Shown here in pieces: positions 23,911 to 36,019 of a DNA stretch of 64,000 nucleotides; position 1 is the first letter of the stretch; each line of letters begins with the position of its first letter. Position numbers and translations under genes: made by a program. The DNA is from Clitoria ternatea. Its lineage: Eukaryota; Streptophyta; Magnoliopsida; Fabales; Fabaceae. The stretch is from contig CM075675.1 in the NCBI GenBank assembly GCA_037962975.1, positions 7,326,001 through 7,390,000 on the forward strand, in the 5' to 3' direction. The notes under the pieces are model-generated. The model ran no database searches. It was not told the DNA's origin and saw only the letters and a program-made list of their open reading frames with translations.

Positions 23911-25300
23911 GTGATAGGCTACCGAAAAGGTTAATGCATTTGTTGGTATAGGTAGTATGATTTCATTCCTTTAAGCTATCCTCGATTGTATAGTCTCATA
24001 CCTATACAGTCTTTGGATCCCTCTCATTCTGATATGTATTCGGTTTGTTCATGTGTCCCTCCCACTGGAAGCTTGCCAGGAACCGCTCCTTGTCCGTGGC
24101 TATGCACCGGCGATCACTCACCGCCCTTAACAGTGCCCAAGATGTCACATTCCCTACTGGAAGCCTGCCAGGAGCCGCTCCTTGTCCGTGGCTATGCATC
24201 GGTGATCACTCTCCGCCCTCAACAGCGCTAGGATGTCACAGTACCACCGATTATAGCACTACGATTTATTGTGTTGTTACCTAGATATCCACCACTTTAT
24301 AGCACTACAATTTACTATGTGGATTATTCTTTGACACTATGATTTGCCTTGTTGTGAAGTCGTATCCACATTGCATGTTTTAATGCATTTAAAAAGAATA
24401 TGATTTTCAAAGTCCATGACATTCAGATACTGCATTTGAGAGTATCAGAGTATTAATGTATAGTTAGTCGATGGAAGTTTAGAGGTATTATGGTGACGTT
24501 GTCTATTGAAATGAGGAATTGATGATTAATATATATTTGGTGTTGTATGGTATTGAATTGATGTTTGACTTACGGTTCTGATGATTTTTATGTCATTATG
24601 CTATGATTTTGATATCTTAAAATATATAACCTAATGGGTAAATCTTATTTATGTGTGAGATTACTGTTTACTGCTTAGAGTGATACTCACCCTCACATAT
24701 CATTTTAGTAAGTTTTCAAGGTGACAATGCCGCTTGGTGAGCTCGAAGCTGAGGAAAATGCAATGTCAAAGTGAAAGAAATTGTAAATTAATTATATTGT
24801 GGTGTTGTTGAGATGAATACATATATTCTCCTGGGTTTTGTTGATATTTGAAGTTTGTGCATAGCCCTTTAAGTTGCTCTAATTAACAAACACTTTCATG
24901 TGATACCAAATACTAAGTTTTGATATATATCTAGTTGTGTGTGCGTGCGCGATGATATTTGAAATACTTTTATAGATAGTTGATACCTCACTAAAGGTTT
25001 AGTATAATTCTTGCCATGATATGTTATTGAGGAATTAATCCTCTCTATATCCAGGAACTGTTTGAACACTAATGATTATAAATTTTGACATTGTGGTTGT
25101 GTTGTATGAGTGATACCCCAGAATGAGTATTCCTTGGTTCTTTACTCATATCGTCATATATGGGAAAGGACAGTACCTTGTTAGGGACCTATAGTTAGGG
25201 CTTATAGTATATACTTTTGTTGCGTGTATTGTTAAGCTGTGTGTCGTTTAGGTTCTGAGACTAATTCGTCAGGGTTGTTGTAATCACGAAAAAATTATCT

Positions 25301-26560
25301 CTTAATTTTTTAAACCCTGATGATTAATTCTAAGAATTTAGGCGGAACGCTGCAAATATTCATGGCATTTACATTATAATAATATAGTATTCATATTATT
25401 ATTGCATTGAAAATCAATATCTTTAGTATAATATTTATATTTATATTTATATAATTAACGTTTATAAATATTTATAGTTGTTATAATATAATGGAAAATT
25501 TTTATTTATAGGAATGATACTATAAATATTATATTACAAATATTTTCTTACATACTAACATGTACCGTCATTTCCTATGTTTTGTTTAAATAATCTCTTA
25601 ACCGTGTACTGATATGTTTTTGGATGTATTAGATAATAATAGAAAAAGGAATAATATGTATTACAAAATTATTTTCCAGTTAACATAGAATATTAATATC
25701 CACATTATCATGTAGACAAAAAAATAAGATTATTATCAAAATCATACTATTAGAAGTTAAATGTGATCAAATTAAATATTTTAAAGACAAAATATTATAT
25801 AATTAAAATTTAAATGAAAAATATAATTTTCCTAAGAAAAATATAACAATGGAAGTTTTAAATGTAGTTTATTTATTTATTATACCGTTCAATTATTTCT
25901 TTGTTTTTGTCCTTGTATGTCTTTGTTTATTTTGCCAACAGTTAGTTGTTAGTTATTTATATACTAGTAATATTTTAAGTTATTTTTATTTAAATGTTTG
26001 TATTATTAAGGATATATTTGATAAAAAATAAAGAAATAAGATTTTAAAGATTGAAAATTATATATAATTCAAGACATCATTTTTAATACTATATGTCAAA
26101 ATTCATGACTTTAAAATTAATTATAGTTAAGATTTGAATTGAAATTGAATTTAGGCCAAATTTGTTTATTTATCATCCTTTTTAATTTTATTATTAATTA
26201 ATTAATTAATTAATTAATGTTTTAGTTCACTTTTATAACTTATTTTTCAATTTTAATTTTTTAACTTTTAAATGGTTTATTTTGATCATCTATATATCTA
26301 TTATAGCAAGATTCAGATGATATTTTCTAACCAGAAGTTACTAACAAAAATGTTTAACACACATGTGATATTGAAGAAGTTAAATACTTAATACATAATA
26401 TCCAATTAATTTTAAAAAATGAGGTAGAATAATTTGATTTTAGCATTTGAATACATTGTCTCGTCCCTATATTCAAATCACTTTATTTCCTATACTAATA
26501 ATTTTATTCCCAATAACTTTTTAATGTTTCTCAAATTGCATAAACCATTACTAAAAAATA
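25301..26560. other. AT-rich spacer
   Basis: Nothing coding or structural seen beyond an ATTA microsatellite at 26191-26218. Short AT-rich open frames are not supported. Confidence 0.5.
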
Positions 26561-26790
26561 GACAGGGTGAGGTGCTAATACCTTCCCCACCTATAATCAG
26601 ACTCTCGAACTTAAGATCTCAATTTAGGACCAGCACCTTCACGTTAGAGTTTTTTTCCGATGTTTTACCTTAAAAACATTGGTGGCGACTCCACGATTTC
26701 CGGAGGGAATACGAGAAGCTAATTTTCTTTTTACGGTCGGTCTCCTACTGTGATCCTGGTCACGACAAACTCCATCCGATTTTCCACCTG
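26561..26790 (+). mobile_element. Fragment of a gypsy-type leader (primer-site region)
   Basis: AGACAGGGTGAGGTGCTAAT...CCTTCCCC, then TTTTCCGATGTTTTACC and ACATTGGTGGCGACTCCAC. These phrases resemble the leader around the primer site of legume Tat/Ogre-like elements, recalled rather than computed. No LTR adjoins it. Confidence 0.4.
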
Positions 26791-27264
26791 AGATGTGTAT
26801 AAAAATGGAGGTAATGTTCCTAAATGTTCTTGTTCTAAATTGATGCCTTCTTACAACTGTTGGGAGAAGAGTTAACATAATTATTGAGGTTCTGACTTGT
26901 GATGTATCATTGAAGAACAACTTTATAGTGAAGGTTGTCTTAATATGAATCATGAATGACTTCCCTATAAGATGTTGTCTGGGTGGTCAACCACAAGGGT
27001 GAATGAGAGGGCACAGGTTGTTGTAAATTAATTACAAACTTACATTGAATTGTATTTATATTCTTTGTCTTGCTAGTTGGCTAATAACTTAGATGGAATG
27101 TGATTGTAAATGAAAATTGTAGTAGGAACTTTCTGGTTATTTTGTAAGGTAATTTAAATTTTGGTTCTCCTATTTATAAGGAAAACTCTACTAAAATTTT
27201 ATTAAAATTTTAACTTTAATCACGTAGTTGAATAGTAATTATTATCTAAAACGTTTCTTATTTT

Positions 27265-27760
27265 GAACTATACAAAAAAAGACCTACCAGGTGAAGAGGG
27301 CTAAGCATGAGCTAGAGCTTGCCGTACAGGTAGAGAGTGAGGTGGATAGAGAGGCACCGACCATTTCTTTTGCTAACGGCAACGCTTTTTATATAGAGGT
27401 TGTCTAAGTCAAGAACAAGAAAAAGAATATGTACGTTCTCAGATACCTTGCCAAGAGTTCATCACATCTTCCTAGTGCCCTACATCCTCAGTTCCAACAT
27501 CGACCTATATGCTCAGGTCATTACAAACCTGAACAAGGAGCTTACTGAGAAGATCACTGAGATTGTAGCTCTCTAGCAGACGCATGCAGTAACAGAAACA
27601 TATAGCTTTGCAAGAGAAGCAGAAGGGGACCCAGGTTATTTTAGAGGTATAGGCATATGTTCATACAGATGATGACACACCTTCAAATTTCATCCCAGCC
27701 TAAAAGTCAGATGGTTATTCTCATCATCAGCAACAACATAAGGACCAATGCCACCAACAT
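27265..27760 (+). pseudogene. Unidentified, probably transposon-derived, broken coding remnant
   Basis: From about 27277 a frame reads KKTYQVKRAKHELELAVQVE and runs 44 codons to a stop at 27406. A different frame further on gives ITNLNKELTEKITEIVAL, coiled-coil-like. GC content and codon-like texture exceed the AT-rich surroundings. A transposase C-terminus is possible; I do not recognise it with confidence. Confidence 0.3.
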
Positions 27761-27989
27761 CCCTGTTGTCTTCTTAGCATTATATTTTGTTTTTGCATAT
27801 TGAATACATTAACTTGTATATATTGTTTATTCATTTTTATATAAAGTTTTTATTAGTTTAATTATTAATTTAATCGTTAATTTAACATTATAAAAGTAGT
27901 TTAATTTACGAATATTGATTGAATGAAATTGTGAAATTATTATAATGGTTGTCTATTAGTTATTTTATGGATTTAAGGCTTCTATTAAT

Positions 27990-28505
27990 AAGTCTAAACC
28001 CAAAAAATAGGAAAAACAAAATGTTAAATGAAAAATACATTGATGACGAATAACTCTCATCGCTAATACGATGACTTCAAAACATATTGGCGATAAGATT
28101 GGTGACGTCGTAAATGGTAGATTAGTTATCAACAACATCAATATATCGCTAATGTGGCATAGGCTATACACATTAACGATGGGATTAACAATGTACACAC
28201 ACGTATCTACATCAACAATGACAACTTCATCTTGCTAATACTAGTGACCATTGGTATTTAGTGACAATTATGTCCAATCACTAACATGTTTACCACTCAA
28301 CCCAGGCAACCGTTCGTCATCGCTTTAGTGAGGGTCTAGTACCCAAAACTTCAGTGACATGCATATCCCTATCACCAATCCATTTTGAACATAATTATTA
28401 GCAACAAGATTGGCAATAGGCTTGCACGTTGCCAAGCACATCACCTTTGAAAAAAAAGAGATGTATGGGTGAAGATATCAATGATGGATATAGTAATGTT
28501 TATTA
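27990..28505. repeat. Degenerate short-repeat region with CGCTAAT / GTGACG words
   Basis: Words such as CATCGCTAATACGATG, GGTGACGTCG and ATCGCTAATGTGG recur in both orientations. This texture is seen in subterminal regions of CACTA- or Mutator-type DNA transposons. No termini located. It was the target of the LTR at 28506. Confidence 0.35.
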
Positions 28506-28679
28506 TGTAACACCCCAAAAATTTCATTCTCATATATAATCATTTTAATCTAGACCGTTAATAATATTATCTATTTATATTAACTTTCTACATAAGTTTG
28601 GCTGTGAATTGAAGCTTCTTTTTGATTCGTTCAAGTAGTTTTCTTTGATATTAACCTCTGGTAGCGTTCTGATTAGGAG

Positions 28680-29890
28680 ATTACCGAATGAAGTACTTTT
28701 GAATAAGATAATCCGAGTGAATCATGTCTGAGATAAGACTGTCCGAGGGAAGAAAGGAATCGATTTCCGAGTGAGGTATGACCGAGAGAAATTCCGAGTG
28801 AAGAAAGGAATCGGTTTCCGAGTGAGGTATGACCAAGAGAACTTCCGAGTGAAGGAAGGTTACGTTTCCGAGTAAGTCATGACCGAGAGAACCACTTCCG
28901 AGTGAAGGGAGTCCTGGGCTCGGAGACATTTCTGAGTGAAGCGTGTCTGAGAGAACCACTTCTGAGTGAAAGGGGCTCTGACTTCGAATGAGCACCTTTC
29001 GGGCAAAGACGCTTCCAAGTTCCATACTTCCGAGTGAAGTGTCTCCGAGTAAAACGTCTCTGAGTGACTCGTTTCCGAATGAAACGTCTCCGAATGACTC
29101 GTCTCAGAGTGAAACGTCTCTGAATGACTCGTCTTCGAGTGAAACGTATCCGAGTGAAACGTCTCTGAATGAAACGTTTCCGAGAGAAGTACTTCCGAAT
29201 GAAGAAAAACTTTAATTCCGAATGAGTACTTCTCAGGCCGAGATAATTCTGAGTTGTGAATTCCGAGTGGGGAATTTTCCAGTTGAGTGAAACTTTCCCG
29301 AGTGGGGTGTCTCTGAGTGTGACACTTCCGAGTGAAAAGGCACTGAGTGAGACGTTTCCAAGCGGGATATCATCAAGTGAGATATTCCCGACTTCTGAGT
29401 GGTATGGCACTGATTGAGAAATACCGAGTGAGTCTTTTCCAGGGAGAGTACTTTTGGAAAGAAAAAAAAGACTTTAACTTCGAATGAGTATATTCCGAGT
29501 GAATAATTCTCGAGGGAAGTAAATATCCGAGTGGTGAATTCATTTAATTCGTGCTCGGGTCCATATTCAGAATTGCTGAATTTGTGCTCGGGTTCGTCTT
29601 AGAGATAGTCTTCGACCTCGAGTGATCCTTCGAGTGGAAAGATTTCCGAGAGAGGACTGAACTTCGAACTTCGAGTGATCTTTTCGATTGAAAGACTTCC
29701 GAGTGACTTAAGTGTAAGCTTTGACTCGGGCAAAGATATATCCGAATGAAATATGTCTGAATGAGGTATTTCCGGGTGAGAGATTTATAAGTGGATCATT
29801 TCCGAGGAAGGAAAGTTGAGTGTTTCATGTGGAAACATTTTCGAGCGAATTCCCTTCCGAGTGGAGCAGTTCTGAACGAAATGAGGCTCT
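28680..29890. repeat. TTCCGAGTGA degenerate repeat array in copy 3
   Basis: About 1.2 kb of recurring TTCCGAGTGAA / CTCCGAGTGA words. At 29030-29180 it is regular, with alternating GTGAAACGTCTC and GAATGACTCGTC units of about 30 bp. The 177- and 114-codon minus frames over it are repeat by-products. Confidence 0.85.
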
Positions 29891-29907
29891 GATGAATTCT
29901 TCTCGGA

Positions 29908-30065
29908 ATAATCCGGTTTGGATACCGGCTCTAAGGTTAAGAGGTCATTTTAGCCGTCCTAGAGATCAACCGGTATCTCAGGATAATGGTCCAGTCAGCA
30001 AATATACTGACCCGGTAGTGGTTCAGTCGGCAAATATACTGACCCGGTAATGGTCCAATTGGCAA
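29908..30065 (+). repeat. Segment in copy 3 resembling the LTR start of the gag-only element
   Basis: AATCCGGTTTGGATACCGG, CTAAGGTTA, CAACCGGTATC and CAGGATAATGGTCCAGTC follow in the same order as in 17253-17390 (GATCCGGTCTGGATACCGG ... CCAGGATAATGATCCAGTC). Then comes a short tandem of GGCAAATATACTGACCCGG. A shared module between two different LTR families. Confidence 0.65.
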
Positions 30066-31639
30066 ATATTCCTAAAATACCAAACCAGTGTCAGAATTAA
30101 TATTTTACTCCAATCATATCATCTTGTACATATTTTAATATATTTACTTCAATCATACAAAACTCCAGTATGTAGGCGGCGGAAATGGACAACAATACAG
30201 CTCATTTTCTTATCTAAAACCTCCATTATTACCATAATTAATGCGCCTAACATTCCACTATAATCCAATTACAAAAAAGCTTGTCCCCCCACTTGTCTTT
30301 TGCATTATTAAATCGACACTACAGCTCGTTCAATCTGAGAACAAACTTAAATTAGTAAAGTCTCTCTCATTTCCTCTTCTCCGTCAAGTCACCTTTGATC
30401 TGAAGCTAGGACAGTAAGAAGAGAACGTTTTTCAACCAATCTAAGATCCTCCATCAAGGTAAGAGGGGATAGGGTTGTGAATAAATATGAAATGGGTAGA
30501 ATTGTATGCTGTTCTAGGATTTTTCCAGAATTATTTTCGTAGTTTGTTACTTAATTTTGAAGCTGAAAATGTGTAAATTTGACTCTGACTTCTTCATCAA
30601 AGTTGTAGATCTTTTTGTTATGTGAATTTTGAGACTTGAACCGACTGATTTGGATATATATAGCATGAGTTATAGTCAAAATACTACAGCATGTCTGTTT
30701 TGAAATAAGTACCTTCTATTTTGTGTAAATATTAATATTCTGGGAATTATACATACATATTTAGACTTTGATGTCTTCATAAAAGTTGTAGATACTTATG
30801 TTATGGATCTATAGAAAGTGATTTCAAGTTAAAAGGATATTTGTAGCTCTAGTTACACCTAAATTATAGCATGTTCATGCTAAAAATCTGCTAATATGAA
30901 TCACTGTTTGTATTTTTAAAACTGGGAATTTTGTGATAAGAATTAGTGTTTAATGTCTTCATAAAAGTTTTAGATATTTATGTTATGAGTAATTTAGAAC
31001 TAGTCCCATGTTAAAATTATTTTGTAGCTCCAGAAACGTTGAATATACCAACATATGTACGTTTTATTACTTTCTTGGAGATAGTTTTAGTATACTATGA
31101 AATTGTGATATTTTGTTTGGATTTGGAAATTATGGTCTTCATAAAAGATGTAGATAATTTTGTTATGGAACTACAGAAAGTGGAATTACTTAAAAAGGAT
31201 TTGATTTGTTCACGTTATGGTCATTTTACTAACGTATGTTGCTGTTGTAAAATTCTGAGATTTACCTATAATGATTATTATGGATGTTAATGATATTTTC
31301 CATGTGGGTAATGATTTAATTATGAATCATTGAGGGATTATTGATTATTATGGATGTTATTGAGTGTTCTATGAATGTCATACAGTATGTATATCTTTGT
31401 GATGAATAAGTATGAATGACTAAATTAATGTATACATGAATGCCTTGTGGTTTATTGAGATATGTTGTTGAACTGTAAATCCATGATTTTGAGAATTAAT
31501 ATATGTGACGTGTCCTTTGAGGACTTGTGGTTTTCCAAGTGATTATGGAAGTATTGATATCACGGTATGTTAAATCGATAAAAAGAATTAAAGGCATTCA
31601 TGCATCATAAGCATTTGGACGCACCATGGAATTTAGGGG

Positions 31640-31990
31640 TTCCATGATTGCCGGCCCTGGTGGGAGGTTACTCTATGATGAGTTAAAGCCCTATTTTCGC
31701 AAAGAGCCATGAAGTATAGGGATTATGGTTATGCTAAGCCGGCCCTGGTGGGAGGTTACTCTATGATAAGTTAAAGCCCTATTTTCGCAAAGAGCCATGA
31801 AGTGTAGGGATTCATGGTTATGCTAATTCCTACTTGTGTACTTCGGTACTTGAGAGCCATGAAGTGTAGGGATTCATGGTTTATGCTAATTCCTACTTGT
31901 GTACTTTGATACTTGAGCACCATGAAGGGTAGGGATTCATGGTTGATATTAATTCCTACTTGTGTCTCTATGAGACTTTTTACTGTAGTA
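31640..31990 (+). repeat. 63-bp minisatellite and 88-bp duplication in copy 3
   Basis: GCCATGAAGTGTAGGGATTC units recur at about 31706, 31796, 31855 and (diverged) 31920. A GCCGGCCCTGGTGGGAGG...CGCAAAGAGCC block is duplicated at about 31650 and 31738. Confidence 0.75.
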
Positions 31991-32470
31991 TTCCCACCAA
32001 ACCAAAATGGATCCAGCATGACATCATTTGACTAAATTAAAGATTATTAAATGTAAATGACTTTGTTTGGCATATTCATCATATCATTATGGTTTGTTGA
32101 TTGTGTTTGTGCAATTTTACTTATTTTATATTTATTCTATATTCTGTCTCACTCTTACATTATTTTTACAGTGCATGCTACACAGAATGACAAGTGATGC
32201 AATTAATGAAACTCTTATGATTTATTGCTTGGACTTTGACTTTATTTGAATTTTAATGGGTTGTAATAATATTATGTACCATGTACTGTAATCTTCTCTA
32301 TCGTTTTCGCTATATAAATGTTTTATGTTTTAATTGTTCACGACTAGTATGCATGATAAAATTACGCATTTATCAATTTTTACGTGGCCTCAGAATTTAA
32401 ATTACGAATTTCAGAATGATTCTTTAAACGCAAAAATTTTATTCTAAAAAAGTTTGGGCGTCACATATTA

Positions 32471-32847
32471 CATCATTCATCCATGGCTATTTATCACATA
32501 TTTAAAATGGTTATGCTAAACTGCTTGGCAATGCCACATTTAGCGACAAGATGTTCCCGGTAGCCAACTTTATCTCTAGACCTTTTAGGGATGAATTTTC
32601 CAAGTTTAAAGATAGATTTGTTTTGTCTACCACCTATTTAGCAAAATTCAATGTGATAAGGATCCTTTTGTCATTATCACTATCTTAATTGAGTTTCGTT
32701 GTGCATTAATTTTAGTTGATTTACTTTTGGAGGGGTAGTGTCATCTCACTGTTGTGTTTCAATTGTTGAATCCCTCCAAGAGCTTAGAGGTGGACAATGG
32801 GTGGGTGGTGAAAGTGGAGTGTTGATTGGTTAACCAATAATGATTCT
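32471..32847. other. Spacer between two solo LTRs
   Basis: A 377-bp remnant of the pre-insertion sequence, containing GCCACATTTAGCGACAAG. No ORF or recognisable element. Confidence 0.4.
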
Positions 32848-35800
32848 TGTAACATCCTAAAAATTTTATTCTCATGTATAATCATTTTGATTTAGACTAT
32901 CAATGATATTATCCATTTTATCTCAACTTTCTACATAAATTTTTGGTTAGGACAACATCTTCAATTTAACCTTTTACCATGGTAAATAATTTTAACTTTA
33001 TACCTTTGGTAAAAGTTAATCAAATAATTTATTACCTATTTCCTTAGTTATTAATTTCCTTGGCTTTTCCAATTACTCTCATCAAATTGCCACATACTCC
33101 ACTCAAAATGCGTCATCTTTTACACATTTTAATTGTTAGTTAGAGTCCGAATTTGGAAATGTGTCCAACTACAAAGTTGTTCCTCTTTTTCTTATCTTTC
33201 CAAAAAGACCAAATTTGTTAAATTCCATTAAGATATGAGAGAGATATGTCCAAAATACCGAAACAGTGTCAGAATTGATATTTTATTTCAATCATATCAT
33301 CTTGTACATATTTTAATACCTTTTTAGTGTCAGAATTTGAAAAAGTCGTAAACTACAAAGTTGTTCCTCGTTGTCTTAGCTTTCCAACAAGACCACATTT
33401 GTTAAAATCCATTAAGATATGAGAGAGATATGCCTAAAATACCAAAATAGTGTCAGAATTGATATTTACTTCAATCAAACAAACTACATTATGTAGGCTG
33501 CGGAAATGGTCAACAATCCAGCTCATTTTTCTCACCTAAAACCTCCATTATCACCATAATTCATGCACCTAACATCCCACTACAATCCCATTATGAAAAT
33601 CTTGTCCCCCACTTGTCATTTACATCATTAAATCAACACTACATCTTGTTTCCAAGTCTGAATTCTTAGAACAAGCTAAAGTTAGTGAAGTCTCTCTCTT
33701 ATTTTCTTTCACTTTCTCCATCAATTTCACTCTTGATCTGAAGCTAGGACAATAATACAACACTTTCAACCACTTTAGGAACCTCCATTAAGGTAAGAGG
33801 GGACAGGGTTGTGAATATTTGTGAAATGGGTAGAATTGTATGCTGATTCTAGGATTCCAGAATTTATTCGTAAATTGTTGCTCATTTTTGATATTGAAAA
33901 CGTGTGAATTTGACTCTGACTTCTTCATGAAAGTTGTAGATCTTTTTGATATCTGAATTTTGAGACCTGAATCAAGTAATTTGAATAAGTATAGCAAAAG
34001 TTATAGCCAAAATACTACAGCATGTTCGTGTGAAAGATTTATCCTTTGTTTTGTGTATATATTGATTTACTGGGAACTGTACGTGTATAATCAGCCTTAG
34101 ATGTCTTCATGAAAGTTGTAGATAATTAAGTTGTGGATCTTTATAAAGTGGTTTCACATTAAAATAATTTTTGTAGCTCAAGTTATGCTCATAATACTAA
34201 AGTATGTACAAGCTGTAAATCTGTAAACTTGAAATCCGTAACTTATTGTTAAAATTGGACATTTTGTAGTAAGAATTAGTAATCAGTGTCTTCATGAAAG
34301 TTGTAAATCTTTTTGTTATGTGAATTTTGAGACCTGAACCGATTGATTTGAGTATGTGTAGCAAAAGTTATAGCCAAAATACTACTGTATGTCCGAGTGA
34401 AAGATTTGCTTCATGTTTAGTGTATATTTTGATATGCTGGGAATTATACATGCATAATCAGCCTTGGATGTCTTCATAAAAGTTGTAGATAATTAAGTTG
34501 TGGATTTTTAGAAAGTGGTTTCACATCAAAATAATTTTTGTAGTTCAAGTTATGCTCAAATTACTGAAGTATGTGCAAGCTGAAATTCTGAAATTCTGGA
34601 ATTTTGGAAATCCGAATTTGTTTTCAATACTGGGAATTTTGTGGTATGAATTAGTTGTTTGAGTCTTCATGAAAGTTGTAGATAATTATGTTAGGAGTAT
34701 TTTAGAACTGGTTTCATACAAAAATCATTTTTGTAACTCCAGAAACACTGAAATTACTAATATATGTACGTTTTGAAAAACTCACCTTGAGGCAGTGTGG
34801 TATTTCGTGAATAAGTAATATTTATGTTCGGAATTTGAAACTGTGTTCTTCATGAAAGTTGTAGATAATTGTATTATTGAGCTATAGAAAGTGGAATCAC
34901 CTAAAAAGGAGTTGATTTGCCCATGTTATGACTGTTTTGCTAATGTATGTTGCTGTTGGGGATGCTGAAAGTCAACTAGAATGGCTATTTTGAAAGAAAA
35001 TGATATTTTCTCTATGTATAAAAATTATTTATTAAATTATTGAGTGATTATGAATTATTATAAATGTTGTTGAGTATCACACAGTTTGTATATTGTGATG
35101 GTGAATAATTATGAATGACATAATTAATATATATGTACATGAATGCCTTGTGGTTATTGACATATGTGGTTGAAACAGTAAATCCATGATTTTGTGAATT
35201 ATTATGTGTATTGTGTTCCTTGAGGACTTGTAGTATCCAAGAGGTTTTGGAAATGTGGATATCATGGTATGTTAAAAGAATTAAAGGCATTCATGCATCA
35301 TAAGCATTCGGACGCACCATGGAATTTAGGGGTTCCATGATTGCCTACCCTGGTGGGGGGTTACTCTATGATGAGTTAAGCCCTATTATGTTGTGTGCCA
35401 TGGAGTGTAGGGATTCATGGTTTATGCAGAAGTCCTACTTATGATATTGTGTACTTCGGTACTTAAGCGCCATGAAGTATAGGGATTCATGGTATATGCT
35501 AAAGCCCTATTTGTGTCTCTATGAGACTTTTACTGCAGTATTCCCACCAAGACCAAATGGATCCAGCATGACATCATTTGACTAATTAAAGATCTATTAA
35601 TGGACTTGTTTGACATATTCATCATATCATTATGAATTGTTGATTGTGTTTGTGCAATTTTATCTATTTTATATTTATTCTATATTCTGTCTCACTCTTA
35701 CATTAATTTTTACAGTGAATGACACGCAGAATGCAGAGTGATGCCATGATGGATGTCTATTTGTTTTATTACCTGAACTTTGAATTTATGGGTTGTAATA

Positions 35801-36014
35801 AATATAATATGTCATGTACCATTATCTTCACAATCGTTTCCGCTACTTAAATATTTTCTTGAATTTAATTATTCACGACTAGTATGTATGATAATTTTTC
35901 CGCTGTTATTAATTGTTATATAAACTCTGAATTAAATTTATAATTTTTAAAATGATCTTTTGAAAAAGCGAAAAATTTACTCGAAAATTTTAATCCACGT
36001 TTCGGGGCGTTACA
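32848..36014 (+). mobile_element. Solo LTR, large-LTR family A, copy 4 (lacks the GAGTGA module)
   Basis: Starts TGTAACATCCT and ends GGGGCGTTACA, flanked by ATTCT (32843-32847 and 36015-36019). It is 3167 bp, shorter than copies 1-3, because the 1-kb TTCCGAGTGA array is missing. Instead it has an approximate duplication of a CAAAGTTGTTCCTC...GAGAGAGATATG block (33170-33270 and 33350-33440). The downstream half matches copy 3 by eye. Confidence 0.85.
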
Positions 36015-36019
36015 ATTCT

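Larger units (their letters stand above)
23257..24240 (-). mobile_element. Cassandra-type TRIM retrotransposon (5S rRNA-derived LTRs)
   Basis: On the minus strand the 5' LTR is 24240-23756, a primer site complementary to initiator Met tRNA (TGGTATCAGAGCC) is at 23754-23742, and the 3' LTR is 23685-23257. Flanking duplications are GTACC at 23252-23256 and 24241-24245. Both LTRs carry a 5S rRNA-like segment, the hallmark of Cassandra. The internal domain is only 70 bp and non-coding, so it depends on other elements to move. The LTRs differ by two indels. Confidence 0.92.
22996..25300 (+). mobile_element. Second half of the oldest LTR-like sequence, interrupted by a Cassandra element
   Basis: Resumes after the family H LTR. 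It has a locally repeated TTATAGCATTACGATTTG phrase (23085-23240, 24246-24330) and, at 24690-24760, an ACTCACCCTCACATATCATT...TAG stretch like the R regions of plant gypsy LTRs. No clean terminus with a target duplication was found near 25200-25360, so the right end is approximate. Confidence 0.4.
28506..32465 (+). mobile_element. Solo LTR, large-LTR family A, copy 3
   Basis: Starts TGTAACACCCC and ends GGGCGTCACA, flanked by TATTA (28501-28505 and 32466-32470). Length 3960 bp; no coding domain. Read in the plus direction it has a TTCCGAGTGA array, a long AT-rich middle, the 63-bp minisatellite, and the CTCACTCTTACATTATTTT...CAG stretch near 32148-32170. This orientation is opposite to copies 1 and 2. 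Confidence 0.85.

Noticed and set aside
28681..29410. 114- and 177-codon minus-strand frames
   Set aside because: Lie wholly within the TTCCGAGTGA array, no domain, frames overlap each other.
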